A stretch of 22,757 nt of DNA from Clostridiales bacterium (GCA_004557125.1 SFET01000050.1:1-22757); one strand, 5' to 3'; positions 7,686 through 15,105 are shown, numbered from the stretch's first letter. The notes: generated by a model not told the origin, from the sequence alone. A program made the numbers and translations.

Positions 7686-8740
7686 GCGTCCAGGCCCGCC
7701 CGGGCCCAATCCGCCAGCTCCGCCACCGGAACCGGGCGCAGCGCGCTCTCGCCGAAGGCGCAGGGCACCACCAGCGTCAGCGCGTCGCCCTTGCGCTTCT
7801 TGTCGGAGAGGGCCACCTCGGCCAGCTGCTCCGGGCTGTACTGCGTCTCGGTGGGCAGCTCATACTTCTTCAGAAGCGCTTCCAGCACATCCAGACAGTC
7901 CCGGGGGCACAGGCCCTTGCGGACGGCTGCGCGGGTGATGCGCATCATGCCGATGGCCACCGCACTGCCGTGGGGAATGGTGTAGTCGCTGAGCTTCTCG
8001 ATGGAGTGGGCGAAGGTGTGGCCCAGGTTCAAAAGCTGCCGCCGCCCGGTGTCGAACTCGTCGCCCTCCACCACGTCGCGCTTCATCTCCACGCAGCGGG
8101 CAATGACGGCCTCCAGCTGATCCCTGATGTGCACGGCCTGAAGGCGGCGCAGCAGGTCGCCGTCGCCCAGCATGCCGTACTTGATGACCTCGGCGCAGCC
8201 GTCGGAGAGCACGGAGTCGGGCAGGCTCTCGATGGTCTCCGGGTCGCAGAGCACCAGCCACGGCTGGTAGAACGCGCCGCAGAGGTTCTTGCCCGCGGGC
8301 AGGTCGATGGCGGTCTTGCCGCCCACGGAGGAGTCCACGCAGGCCAGCAGCGTGGTGGGAACCTGAATCAGGCCCACGCCCCGCAGATAGGTGGCCGCGG
8401 CGAAGCCGGTGAGGTCGCCCACCACGCCGCCGCCCAGGGCGATCAGGCCGTCCGCGCGGGTCAGCCGCCGCTCGGCCAGGTAATTCACCAGATTTAAATA
8501 GGTAGTTCCGCACTTGGAGGCCTCGCCCGCGGGGATCACGTAGCCCTCGGCGTTGAAGCCCGCCGCGCGCATGGAAGAAAGTGCCCGGTCCAGGTACAGC
8601 GGCGCGACGTTGCTGTCCGTGACGATCACCGCGCTGCGCCCGCGCAGCACCTGTGCCGCACGGCTTCCCAGCTCGTCCAGCAGGCCGGAAGAGATGTGCA
8701 CGTCGTATTCCCGGGAGGCGGCGACGTGGATGCTTCTCAT
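7682..8740 (-). CDS. aroB: 3-dehydroquinate synthase
   Basis: A 352-residue protein, normal length for AroB, which cyclises DAHP to 3-dehydroquinate with NAD and a divalent metal. It shows the NAD-binding GGGVVGDLTGFAAATYLRG segment (103-121), PTTLLACVDSSVGGKTA (128-144), the metal ligands Glu184 (DGCAEVIKYG), His241 (NLGHTFAH) and His257 (IPHGSAV), and a Lys/Arg-rich DKKRKG near the C-terminus. The start at 8740 overlaps the tyrA stop by four bases (ATGA), and its own stop overlaps the aroA start in the same way, so translation of the three genes is probably coupled. Confidence 0.95.
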   Translation of the reverse strand: MRSIHVAASREYDVHISSGLLDELGSRAAQVLRGRSAVIVTDSNVAPLYLDRALSSMRAAGFNAEGYVIPAGEASKCGTTYLNLVNYLAERRLTRADGLIALGGGVVGDLTGFAAATYLRGVGLIQVPTTLLACVDSSVGGKTAIDLPAGKNLCGAFYQPWLVLCDPETIESLPDSVLSDGCAEVIKYGMLGDGDLLRRLQAVHIRDQLEAVIARCVEMKRDVVEGDEFDTGRRQLLNLGHTFAHSIEKLSDYTIPHGSAVAIGMMRITRAAVRKGLCPRDCLDVLEALLKKYELPTETQYSPEQLAEVALSDKKRKGDALTLVVPCAFGESALRPVPVAELADWARAGLDA

Positions 8741-9576
8741 CTGCCGTCCACCTCCTCCTTGATCCTGCGGCCCTCGTCCAGCAGCGCCCGCAGGCCGTCG
8801 AAGTCGTTATTCTGAAGCGCGTCGCGGTACTTTTGCAGGGAGGCAAGCAGCGTGTCCAGCTCGAACAGCAGCGGCTCCCGGTTCTCCAGGAACAGCTCCG
8901 CCCACATATCCGGGTTCAGCCACGCCACGCGGGTGAGATCCCGGTAGCTGCCTGCGGAGAAGCCGTCGTGCTGGCGGGCCGTGGGGCTCTTGATGAAGGC
9001 GTTGGAGACGATGTGGGCCATCTGGCTGGTGAAGGCGATGCGCCGGTCGTGCTCCTCGGCGGTGATGGCCGAGATGCGGCCGAAGCGCGCGGGCAGCAGC
9101 AGCGTGCGCAGGCGGTCGAACAGCTCGATGTCGTCGAACACCGGCGGCACCAGCACCATCGGCGCGCCGTCGAACATGTCCGCGCGGCTGTATTTGAAGC
9201 CGGAGTTGTGGGTGCCCGCCATGGGGTGTCCGCCCACGAAGGTGAAGCCGTACTCCGCTGCGATGGGGAAGCAGGCCTCGCAGACCTTCTGCTTGATGCC
9301 GGAGAGGTCGATCACCACGCAGTTTTTGGACAGCATGGGCGCGACACGGCGCAGCTGGTCGATCACGCCCTGGGGGTAGGAGGCCAGGAACAGCAGGTCC
9401 AGCGTGGGTAGAATTTCGTGGGTGAGCTCGCCGTCGATGGCCTGAGCGATCAGGGCGAAGTCCACGATGGACTTGCTGCGGTTCGCGCCGTAGACCTCCC
9501 AGTGGGGGTCGCGCTTGTAGGCCTTGGCCATGGAGCCGCCGATCAGGCCAAGGCCGATGATACCGACGCGCATCAT
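8737..9576 (-). CDS. tyrA: Prephenate dehydrogenase
   Basis: The 279-residue protein oxidatively decarboxylates prephenate to 4-hydroxyphenylpyruvate, the tyrosine branch. Its N-terminus is an NAD-binding Rossmann fold (GIIGLGLIGGS, 5-15). The catalytic region GGHPMAG (115-121, His117) is followed by the family stretch THNSGFKYSRADMFDG, and the C-terminal half is the helical dimerisation domain. It has neither a fused chorismate mutase nor a C-terminal ACT domain, so Tyr feedback at this step is not evident. Two adjacent ATGs exist; the first (9576) overlaps the aroF stop as ATGA and has GGGAGG 7 nt upstream, so it is preferred over 9573. Confidence 0.94.
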   Translation of the reverse strand: MMRVGIIGLGLIGGSMAKAYKRDPHWEVYGANRSKSIVDFALIAQAIDGELTHEILPTLDLLFLASYPQGVIDQLRRVAPMLSKNCVVIDLSGIKQKVCEACFPIAAEYGFTFVGGHPMAGTHNSGFKYSRADMFDGAPMVLVPPVFDDIELFDRLRTLLLPARFGRISAITAEEHDRRIAFTSQMAHIVSNAFIKSPTARQHDGFSAGSYRDLTRVAWLNPDMWAELFLENREPLLFELDTLLASLQKYRDALQNNDFDGLRALLDEGRRIKEEVDGR

Positions 9577-10583
9577 ACCAGCGCCTCCCGGATTTTGAAG
9601 ATCCGCTTCGCCAGATCGTCGAAGGCGTCCGGCGTGAGGGACTGTGCGCCGTCGCTGAGGGCGTGGATGGGATCGTTGTGCACCTCGATCATCAGGCCGT
9701 CGGCGCCTGCGGCCACCGCCGCCAGGGCCATCGAACCGACCAGGGAGGCGCGTCCGGTGGCGTGGCTGGGGTCGACCACCACGGGTAGGTGGGTCAGCTC
9801 CTTGAGTACCGGAACGGCGGAGAGATCCAGCGTGTTGCGGGTGTAGGTGCTCTCGTAGGTGCGGATGCCGCGCTCGCAGAGGATGACGTTCTCGTTGCCG
9901 CTGGCGATGATGTACTCGGCGCTCATCAGCAGCTCCTTGATGGTGCCCGCCAGGCCGCGCTTGAGCAGGATGGGCTTGTTGGTCTTGCCCAGCTCCTTGA
10001 GCAGATCGAAGTTCTGGGTGTTGCGCGCGCCCACCTGGATCACGTCCACGTCCTCGAACAGATCCAGCGTGCGGATGTCCATGATTTCAGTGACGATGGG
10101 AAGTCCGGTGGCCTTCTTGGCCTCCAGCAGCAGGCGGATGCCCTCGCCGCCCAGGCCCTGGAAGTCGTAGGGGGAGGTGCGGGGCTTGAAGGAGCCGCCG
10201 CGCAGCATGTTTGCGCCCGCCAGCTTCACCCGCTGGGCCACGCCCACGATCTGGTCGCAGCATTCCACCGAGCAGGGGCCCGCGATCAGGCCGAAGGAGC
10301 CGCCGCCGAGGGTCAGGCCCGCATTGCCGATCGGGATTACGCTGTCGTCGGGATGGAACTTGCGGTTCACGGCCTTGAAGGGATCGGTGACGCGGGTGAC
10401 GCTCTCCACGATGTCCAGGCTGCGCAGCATGTCCATGTCCACGTTCTTGGTGTTGCCGATCAGGCCCAGAACGGTGGTGTACTCGCCCTGGGAGACGTGC
10501 ACGCCCAGGCCCTGCTTTTTCAGCCATTCGATCAGCATTTCGGTTCTTTCGGGGGATGCGTCATGCTTCAGTACTGCAATCAT
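9573..10583 (-). CDS. aroF: 3-deoxy-7-phosphoheptulonate (DAHP) synthase, type I-beta with N-terminal regulatory domain
   Basis: This is the first committed enzyme, condensing PEP and erythrose-4-phosphate. The 336-residue length matches the Thermotoga-type I-beta enzymes. Residues 1 to about 75 form a ferredoxin-like regulatory domain. The barrel follows, with AGPCSVE (101-107, metal-binding Cys104), RGGSFKPRTSPYDFQG (128-143), a GARNTQNFDLL segment, KRG and, near the end, VVDPSHATGR with the metal-binding His. In the characterised family the N-terminal domain mediates Tyr/Phe inhibition, and this is inferred here. The start at 10583 has GAGAGG 9 nt upstream. It is the first structural gene, 34 nt after the leader terminator. 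Confidence 0.95.
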   Translation of the reverse strand: MIAVLKHDASPERTEMLIEWLKKQGLGVHVSQGEYTTVLGLIGNTKNVDMDMLRSLDIVESVTRVTDPFKAVNRKFHPDDSVIPIGNAGLTLGGGSFGLIAGPCSVECCDQIVGVAQRVKLAGANMLRGGSFKPRTSPYDFQGLGGEGIRLLLEAKKATGLPIVTEIMDIRTLDLFEDVDVIQVGARNTQNFDLLKELGKTNKPILLKRGLAGTIKELLMSAEYIIASGNENVILCERGIRTYESTYTRNTLDLSAVPVLKELTHLPVVVDPSHATGRASLVGSMALAAVAAGADGLMIEVHNDPIHALSDGAQSLTPDAFDDLAKRIFKIREALV

Positions 10584-10616
10584 TTCTGTTTACCTCTCTT
10601 CCATCGTCGCCGGGAA

Positions 10617-10649
10617 TAAAAAGGCCGCACAGTCCGGTAACTGTGCGGC
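10617..10649 (-). terminator. Attenuator terminator before aroF
   Basis: On the minus strand GCCGCACAGT (10649-10640) pairs perfectly with ACTGTGCGGC (10633-10624) around a 6-nt loop, and is followed by C and then TTTTTATT. It is a textbook intrinsic terminator placed between the leader peptide gene and aroF, so unless it is prevented from forming it would block the whole operon. Confidence 0.93.
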
Positions 10650-10733
10650 GGAATGTTCTTTGGGTTTTCTTCATCGAAAGCCCCGGGCTTTGCGCATCAC
10701 AAAGTTACCATTACTTCGTACCAAAGCTGGTAA
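10636..10733 (-). promoter_or_regulatory. Competing RNA pairings of the Phe/Tyr attenuator (protector and antiterminator)
   Basis: Three segments can pair in mutually exclusive ways on the minus-strand transcript. Segment 1, TTACCA (10733-10728), lies within leader codons 16-18. Segment 2, TGGTAACTTTGTG (10710-10698), begins directly after the leader stop codon. Segment 3, CACAGTTACC (10645-10636), comprises most of the terminator's 5' arm and its loop. Segment 2 pairs with segment 1 over 6 bp (protector) or with segment 3 over 10 bp with a 2-nt bulge (antiterminator). A ribosome stalled at the Tyr/Phe codons would cover segment 1, free segment 2 and stop the terminator forming. A ribosome reaching the stop codon would cover segment 2 and allow termination. 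The pairings are seen; the mechanism is inferred by analogy with trp/phe attenuators. Confidence 0.82.
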
Positions 10734-10779
10734 AGTAATAGTAGCTGGCGTATGCAAAACCGAGGGAGAAGAAGCGCAT
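10711..10779 (-). CDS. Phe/Tyr-rich attenuation leader peptide (22 aa)
   Basis: This short gene starts at ATG 10779, with AGGAAGG 9 nt upstream, and ends at TAA 10711-10713. Of 22 residues, five are Phe (3, 4, 8, 16, 19) and four are Tyr (10, 13, 14, 15), including a run of three Tyr followed by Phe at 13-16. This is 41 percent aromatic residues of exactly the two kinds made by the downstream operon, with no Trp. It lies about 28 nt after the predicted transcription start and 62 nt before the terminator stem. Its likely role is not as a peptide but as a sensor: low charged tRNA-Phe or tRNA-Tyr stalls the ribosome in it and lets transcription continue into aroF. I do not recognise a named family for it. 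Confidence 0.88.
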   Translation of the reverse strand: MRFFSLGFAYASYYYFTSFGTK

Positions 10780-10813
10780 GGATAAATACCTTCCTGCAAT
10801 CGATGTTTTTTGC

Positions 10814-10843
10814 ATTCTATCACGACAATAAGGGGATTGTCAA
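10814..10843 (-). promoter_or_regulatory. Promoter of the aromatic amino acid operon
   Basis: On the minus strand a perfect TTGACA (10843-10838) is followed after 18 bp by TAGAAT (10819-10814), five of six matches to the -10 consensus. Transcription should start near 10807, giving a leader of about 190 nt to the attenuator terminator. No other good promoter is seen within the operon, whose genes are separated by 0-1 bases or overlap. Confidence 0.85.
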
Positions 10844-10936
10844 GTGGAATTCTTCCGGATCTGCGAACTTTTTTCGATGATTTGACCCTTTCTTGACGCA
10901 AAACCCCGAAACGCAAGCAGAAATTTACGCAATCTA

Positions 10937-10965
10937 TTGGTAAGACGGGGGAAATGTGCTATAAT
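10937..10965 (+). promoter_or_regulatory. Promoter of the panT-coaX gene cluster
   Basis: TTGGTA (10937-10942), 17 bp, then a perfect TATAAT (10960-10965) with an extended -10 TG one base upstream. It faces away from the aromatic operon promoter, about 95 bp apart. The transcript leader of about 90 nt up to the panT start can form a 6-bp stem (ACCCTA with TAGGGT) but shows no riboswitch or terminator that I recognise. Confidence 0.75.
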
Positions 10966-11063
10966 GGGAGCGTCGGTATCTTCGGAACCGAACATGGCAA
11001 CCCTATACGTCCCAAGAATTCGTAGGGTATCTCAAAAAGAACTCGAACGGAGGAACAACGACC

Positions 11064-11672
11064 ATGAAAAGATTCACAATTCGCGACTTTGTCATCCTTG
11101 CGCTCATGGTGGGCATTCTGCTGCTGATGAGCACCACGCCGCTGGGCTACCTCAACATCGGCCCGCTGGCCATCACCTTCAACGTCATTCCGCTGGCGAT
11201 CGCGGCCATCGCGCTGGGCCCGTGGGGCGGACTCATCGTGGGCTGCGTGTTCGGCATCACCAGCTTTTTGCAGTGCATCGGTGTGGGCGGCAGCAGCGCC
11301 ATGGGCGTGATGCTGTTCAGCATCGATCCGGTGCTGACCTTCATTCAGCGCTTCGTGCCCCGGGCACTGGACGGTCTGCTGCTGGGCTATATCTATCGCT
11401 TCCTCAGAAAGAGAACCAAGTCCTACGTGGCCTGCGCGGTGACGGGCTTTGCATCGGCGTTTCTGAACACGCTGCTGTTCATGACTGCGCTGGTGGTGCT
11501 CTTCGGCAACACGCAGTACATGCAGGAGCTGATCGGGGGCCGCAACATCATCGTGTTCATCTGCACCTTCGTGGGCGTGAACGCGGTGGCGGAGATGGCT
11601 TCCTCCACGATCCTCACGGGCGCAATCGGCACGGCGCTGGACAAGGCCGGCCTGTTCCGCGAGCGCAAGTAA
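11064..11672 (+). CDS. panT: ECF transporter S component, probably pantothenate (PanT-like)
   Basis: This 202-residue, very hydrophobic protein has about five or six membrane segments. Its arrangement is that of ECF S components: a basic N-terminus (MKRFTIRDFV), then long helices interrupted by Gly/Pro turns, with LGPWGGLIVGCVFGITSF resembling the conserved GPxxG loop of vitamin S components. The S component binds the vitamin and docks to a shared energising module (EcfA, EcfA', EcfT), which is not in this window. The substrate is inferred from position: coaX, the kinase for pantothenate, starts 21 bp downstream in the same direction. The start ATG 11064 has GGAGG 10 nt upstream. The ECF family call is strong; the pantothenate substrate is likely but not proven. 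Confidence 0.83.
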   Translation: MKRFTIRDFVILALMVGILLLMSTTPLGYLNIGPLAITFNVIPLAIAAIALGPWGGLIVGCVFGITSFLQCIGVGGSSAMGVMLFSIDPVLTFIQRFVPRALDGLLLGYIYRFLRKRTKSYVACAVTGFASAFLNTLLFMTALVVLFGNTQYMQELIGGRNIIVFICTFVGVNAVAEMASSTILTGAIGTALDKAGLFRERK

Positions 11673-11693
11673 AAGCAAGTACGGAGGGGTTCC

Positions 11694-12464
11694 ATGATAC
11701 TCACCCTGGACATCGGAAATACCAACATCAAGACGGCGCTCTTCGAAGGCATGGAGATGGTGCAGTACTGGCGCGTGTCCACCGACCGCAACATGTCCTC
11801 CGATGAATACGGCATCCTGCTGATGAACCTGTTCGCGCACAAGCACATCTCGCCCGAGCAGGTGGAGGGCATCATGATTTCGTCCGTGGTGCCGCAGATC
11901 AACTTCACCATCGAGCACATGTGCAAGACCTACTTCGGCATGGAGCCGCGCATCATCGGCCCCGGCATCAAGACGGGCATCAACATCAAGTATGAAAACC
12001 CGCGGGAGCTGGGCTCCGACCGCATCGCCAACGCCGTGGCAGCCTACGAACTCTACGGCGGGCCCTGCATCACCATCGACTTCGGCACGGCCACGTCCTT
12101 CGGCGTGATTTCCGAGAAGGGCGAGTTCCTGGGCGGCGCAATCTGCCCGGGCCTGAAGCTGGCGGCGGAGGCGCTGACCGAGCGCGCTGCAAAGCTGCCC
12201 CGCTTCGAGCTGGTCAAGCCGGAGAGCGTCATCGGGCGCAACACCGTGACCAACATGCAGGCGGGCATCGTCTACGGCTACATCGGCCAGATCAACTACC
12301 TGATCGACCGCATGAAGAAGGAACTGGGCGCACCCAATGCCAAGGTGATCGCCACCGGCGGTCTTGCGGTGCTGGTGGCCGGGGAATCCAATGTGATCGA
12401 CGTCATGGACGGCCTGCTGACCCTGAAGGGCCTGTGCCTGATTCATCAGAAAAATGCAGATTGA
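11694..12464 (+). CDS. coaX: Type III pantothenate kinase
   Basis: The 256-residue cytosolic enzyme phosphorylates pantothenate, the first step to coenzyme A. It belongs to the ASKHA fold. The N-terminal phosphate-binding DIGNTN (6-11) is followed by a GSDRIANAVAAY stretch near 107-118, IDFGTATSF near 128-136 and GGAICPGL near 147-154, all characteristic of CoaX and not of CoaA or PanK II. Length is typical (250-260). An AGGGG-type ribosome site sits just before the ATG. It ends 11 nt inside the following gene, so the two are probably cotranslated. Type III kinases are usually not inhibited by CoA. Confidence 0.95.
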   Translation: MILTLDIGNTNIKTALFEGMEMVQYWRVSTDRNMSSDEYGILLMNLFAHKHISPEQVEGIMISSVVPQINFTIEHMCKTYFGMEPRIIGPGIKTGINIKYENPRELGSDRIANAVAAYELYGGPCITIDFGTATSFGVISEKGEFLGGAICPGLKLAAEALTERAAKLPRFELVKPESVIGRNTVTNMQAGIVYGYIGQINYLIDRMKKELGAPNAKVIATGGLAVLVAGESNVIDVMDGLLTLKGLCLIHQKNAD

Positions 12465-12921
12465 GCTTGTTCGTCACATCGAAACGCCCATCGGAAGGCT
12501 AGCGCTGTGCGCAGACGGGGACGGTCTGTGTGCGCTGCGCTTTGCCGCCGCGGGGGAGGAGATGGACGCTGCGCCGGTGCTCTTGCAGGCCGAGCGCGAG
12601 CTGGAGGAATACTTTGCGGGGCGGAGAACGGCGTTCTCCGTTCCGCTTTCCATGCACGGAACGCCCTTTCAAATGGAGGTCTGGGCGGCGCTGCGCACGA
12701 TTCCCTACGGGGAGACGCGCTCCTACGCTACGCTTGCGGTACAGATCGGGCGGCCCAGGGCCTGCCGGGCGGTGGGCATGGCGAACCACGTAAATCCCCT
12801 GCCCATCTTTGTGCCCTGCCACCGGGTCGTGGGCGCGGACGGCCGTCTCACGGGCTATGCGGGGGGCCTGGATGTGAAGAAATACCTGCTGAAACTGGAA
12901 GGTGCGTATGTCGAAATTTGA
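12454..12921 (+). CDS. ogt: Methylated-DNA--protein-cysteine S-methyltransferase (Ogt/AGT)
   Basis: This 155-residue suicide repair protein removes alkyl groups from O6-alkylguanine. The C-terminal domain has the helix-turn-helix with the RACRAVGMAN arginine-finger region (102-111), followed by NPLPIFVPCHRVV with the acceptor Cys122, and GYAGGLDVKKYLLKLE. In the segment before NP many homologues have ANGxNP; here it reads ANHVNP. The N-terminal half is the short RNase H-like domain. It starts within the last codons of coaX and its stop lies 14 nt inside recD2, continuing the chain of overlapping genes. No Ada-type N-terminal regulatory domain is present. Confidence 0.93.
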   Translation: MQIELVRHIETPIGRLALCADGDGLCALRFAAAGEEMDAAPVLLQAERELEEYFAGRRTAFSVPLSMHGTPFQMEVWAALRTIPYGETRSYATLAVQIGRPRACRAVGMANHVNPLPIFVPCHRVVGADGRLTGYAGGLDVKKYLLKLEGAYVEI

Positions 12922-14944
12922 GGGAACGGTGGAGCAGATCACCTTCCGCAACGACGCCAACGGCTGGACGGTGATCTCCTTCAATGTGGAGGGCTCGGGG
13001 CGCATCAGCGCCGTGGGCATCTTGCCGTTCCTGAACGCCGGGGAGCACGTGATCCTCGACGGCGAGCTGGTGGAGCACCGGGACTATGGAGAGCAGATCA
13101 GGGTCGACTCCTACGAGCTGCTGCGCCCGGAGACGAAGAGCGGCGTGGAGAAGTACCTGGCCTCAGGGCTGATCAAGGGCGTGGGGCCGGCGATCGCAAA
13201 GCTGATCGTGAAGCGCTTCGGCGTGGATACGCTGGACGTGCTGGAGAGCGAGCCCCACCGCCTGACGGAGATCCCCGGCATCGGGCCGAAGAAGGCCGCG
13301 ATGATTGCCGAATCCTTCGCGGACCAGAACGGCATGCGCACCACGCTGATCTTCCTGCAGGGCGCGGGGCTGAGCCCGGCGCTCTCGATGAAGGTGTACA
13401 AGGCCTACGGCGACCAGAGCGAAAATGTGCTGCGGAGCAATCCCTATCGCCTGGCGGACGAGATCGAGGGCGTGGGCTTCCAGACGGCGGACGCCATCGC
13501 CCGGAGCATGGGCTTTGCGACAAATGATCCCGCTCGGCTGGTCAGCGGCGTGCAGTACGTGCTCTCCGAGGCGGTGAACTCCATGGGCCACATGTATCTC
13601 CCGAAGGAGCTGCTGATCCGCCGCGCCGCGGAGGTGCTGGGCGTGGAGGAGGCCACGGCGGAGCACACCGTGCAGAGCCTGCTGCTGGAGAAGCGGCTGA
13701 TCGAGGAGGACGTGGAGGGCGAGCGCGCGGTGTACCTGCCGCGCTACCACAAGGTGGAGCAGGAGGTGGCGGAGCTGCTCTTGCGTCTGCGCGATTCCTT
13801 CGGCGGCCATGGCATGAGCGCTGCGGAGGCCAGAGCGCAGATTCGCCTGTACGAAAACGAGGAGGGCGTGGAGCTCTGCGACGCCCAGCGCGAGGCCGTG
13901 ACGGCTGCGGCGACCGGTGGCGTGACGATCATCACCGGCGGCCCCGGCACCGGCAAGACAACCTCCATCAACTGCATCCTGCGGCTGCTGGAGGGCCGGG
14001 GCGAGGTGGAGCTGTGCGCGCCCACGGGACGCGCCGCCAAGCGCATGTCCGAGGCCACGGGGCGCTCTGCCCGCACGATCCACCGCCTGCTGGAGTACAG
14101 CGGCGAGATCGAGTCCTTCCAGAAGGACGCGGACGATCCCATCAAGGCGGACGTTGTGATCGTGGACGAGATGTCCATGGTGGACATCTTCCTGATGCGC
14201 AGCCTGCTCAGGGCGCTGCGGCCGGGCACGCGACTGATCCTGGTGGGCGACGCCGACCAGCTGCCCTCCGTGGGCGCGGGCAATGTGTTGCGGGATCTGA
14301 TCGCCTCCGGCGTGCTGCCGGTGGTGCGGCTGGATCAGATCTTCCGCCAGGGCCGGGAGAGCCGGATCATCGTCAACGCCCACCGCATCAACCGCGGCGA
14401 ATATCCGCTGATCCAGAACCGGGACAGCGACTTCTTCCTGGAGCGCAGGGACAGTGCAGCCCAGGCGGCGGAGTCGGTGGTGGCGCTGGTGAAAACCCGG
14501 CTGCCGAGGTATCTGGGCGTGGACAGCCTGCGGGGCATTCAGGTGATGGCCCCGATGAAGAAGGGCGGTCTGGGCGTGCACGCGCTGAACGCTGCTCTGC
14601 AGGCAGCGCTGAACCCGCCCGGACGGGACAAGCCGGAGCTCATGCGGGGCGATTGCAGCTTCCGCCTGGGCGACAAGGTGATGCAGATCCGCAACAACTA
14701 CGACCTGGAGTGGACGCGGGGCAGCGAGCATGGCGAGGGCGTGTTCAACGGCGACATCGGCTACATCGCCTCCCTGAGCCGCAGCGACCGGGAACTGACC
14801 GTGGAGTTTGATGACGGCCGCCGCGCCGAGTACGACGATTCCATGCTGGACGAGCTGGAGCTGTCCTACTGCATCTCGGTGCACAAGAGCCAGGGCAGCG
14901 AGTTCGACGCGGTGGTGCTGCCGCTGATCTCCGGCCCGCAATGA
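12908..14944 (+). CDS. recD2: RecD2-type ATP-dependent DNA helicase, frameshifted near the C-terminus
   Basis: This 678-residue frame is a RecD2/YrrC superfamily 1B helicase, a 5'-3' helicase in DNA repair found in bacteria lacking RecBC. Domains in order: an N-terminal OB-like region (from FEGTVEQITFRNDANGW), helix-hairpin-helix repeats (GVGPAIAK, IPGIGPKKA, GVGFQTA), Walker A GGPGTGKTT near residue 344, Walker B VDEMSMVD near 420, GDADQLPSVGAGNVL, and the C-terminal SH3-like region to CISVHKSQGSEFDAVVLPLIS. It then hits a TGA at 14942, just before helicase motif VI, which continues in another frame (next entry). Start ATG 12908 is preferred over GTG 12902 because GGAAGG lies 5 nt upstream. 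Unless the frame is bridged, the product lacks motif VI and should be inactive. Confidence 0.88.
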   Translation: MSKFEGTVEQITFRNDANGWTVISFNVEGSGRISAVGILPFLNAGEHVILDGELVEHRDYGEQIRVDSYELLRPETKSGVEKYLASGLIKGVGPAIAKLIVKRFGVDTLDVLESEPHRLTEIPGIGPKKAAMIAESFADQNGMRTTLIFLQGAGLSPALSMKVYKAYGDQSENVLRSNPYRLADEIEGVGFQTADAIARSMGFATNDPARLVSGVQYVLSEAVNSMGHMYLPKELLIRRAAEVLGVEEATAEHTVQSLLLEKRLIEEDVEGERAVYLPRYHKVEQEVAELLLRLRDSFGGHGMSAAEARAQIRLYENEEGVELCDAQREAVTAAATGGVTIITGGPGTGKTTSINCILRLLEGRGEVELCAPTGRAAKRMSEATGRSARTIHRLLEYSGEIESFQKDADDPIKADVVIVDEMSMVDIFLMRSLLRALRPGTRLILVGDADQLPSVGAGNVLRDLIASGVLPVVRLDQIFRQGRESRIIVNAHRINRGEYPLIQNRDSDFFLERRDSAAQAAESVVALVKTRLPRYLGVDSLRGIQVMAPMKKGGLGVHALNAALQAALNPPGRDKPELMRGDCSFRLGDKVMQIRNNYDLEWTRGSEHGEGVFNGDIGYIASLSRSDRELTVEFDDGRRAEYDDSMLDELELSYCISVHKSQGSEFDAVVLPLISGPQ

Positions 14945-15105
14945 CCCGCAACCTGCTCTACACCGCCGTGACCCGCGCGCGTCGCCTTGTGGTGGTGGTG
15001 GGTCGGGAGCTCTGCATGCGGCAGATGGTGGACAACAACCGCATCGTGCGCCGGTACAGCGCGCTGAAGCAGCAGCTCGTGCTGTTGGGTGGGGGAGAAA
15101 CGTGA
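14941..15105 (+). CDS. recD2: C-terminal fragment of RecD2 (motif VI) in the shifted frame
   Basis: The frame opened by the ATG at 14941, which overlaps the recD2 TGA as ATGA, reads MTRNLLYTAVTRARRLVVVV and ends at 15105 after 54 residues. RNLLYTAVTRAR is helicase motif VI, containing the arginine finger, and normally follows the VVLPL stretch by about nine residues. Here the distance corresponds to 20 nt instead of about 27, so roughly 7 nt (or one base plus two codons) appear to be missing. It could be a sequencing or assembly error, a real mutation, or a separately reinitiated peptide. There is no XXXYYYZ slippery heptamer at the junction, which argues against programmed -1 frameshifting. 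Confidence 0.75.
   Translation: MTRNLLYTAVTRARRLVVVVGRELCMRQMVDNNRIVRRYSALKQQLVLLGGGET

Noticed and set aside
10617..10810. T-box riboswitch for the aromatic operon
   Set aside because: The leader has no T-box signature (TGGNACCGCG-like stretch in the antiterminator) and no multi-stem specifier architecture, while a Phe/Tyr-rich translated ORF with nested pairings fits much better.
10966..11063. Riboswitch in the panT leader
   Set aside because: Only a weak 6-bp stem is present and there is no terminator or anti-Shine-Dalgarno pairing of note.
14930..14950. Programmed -1 ribosomal frameshift in recD2
   Set aside because: No slippery XXXYYYZ heptamer is found before the TGA and the protein would still lack about two residues; an indel or sequence error is simpler.
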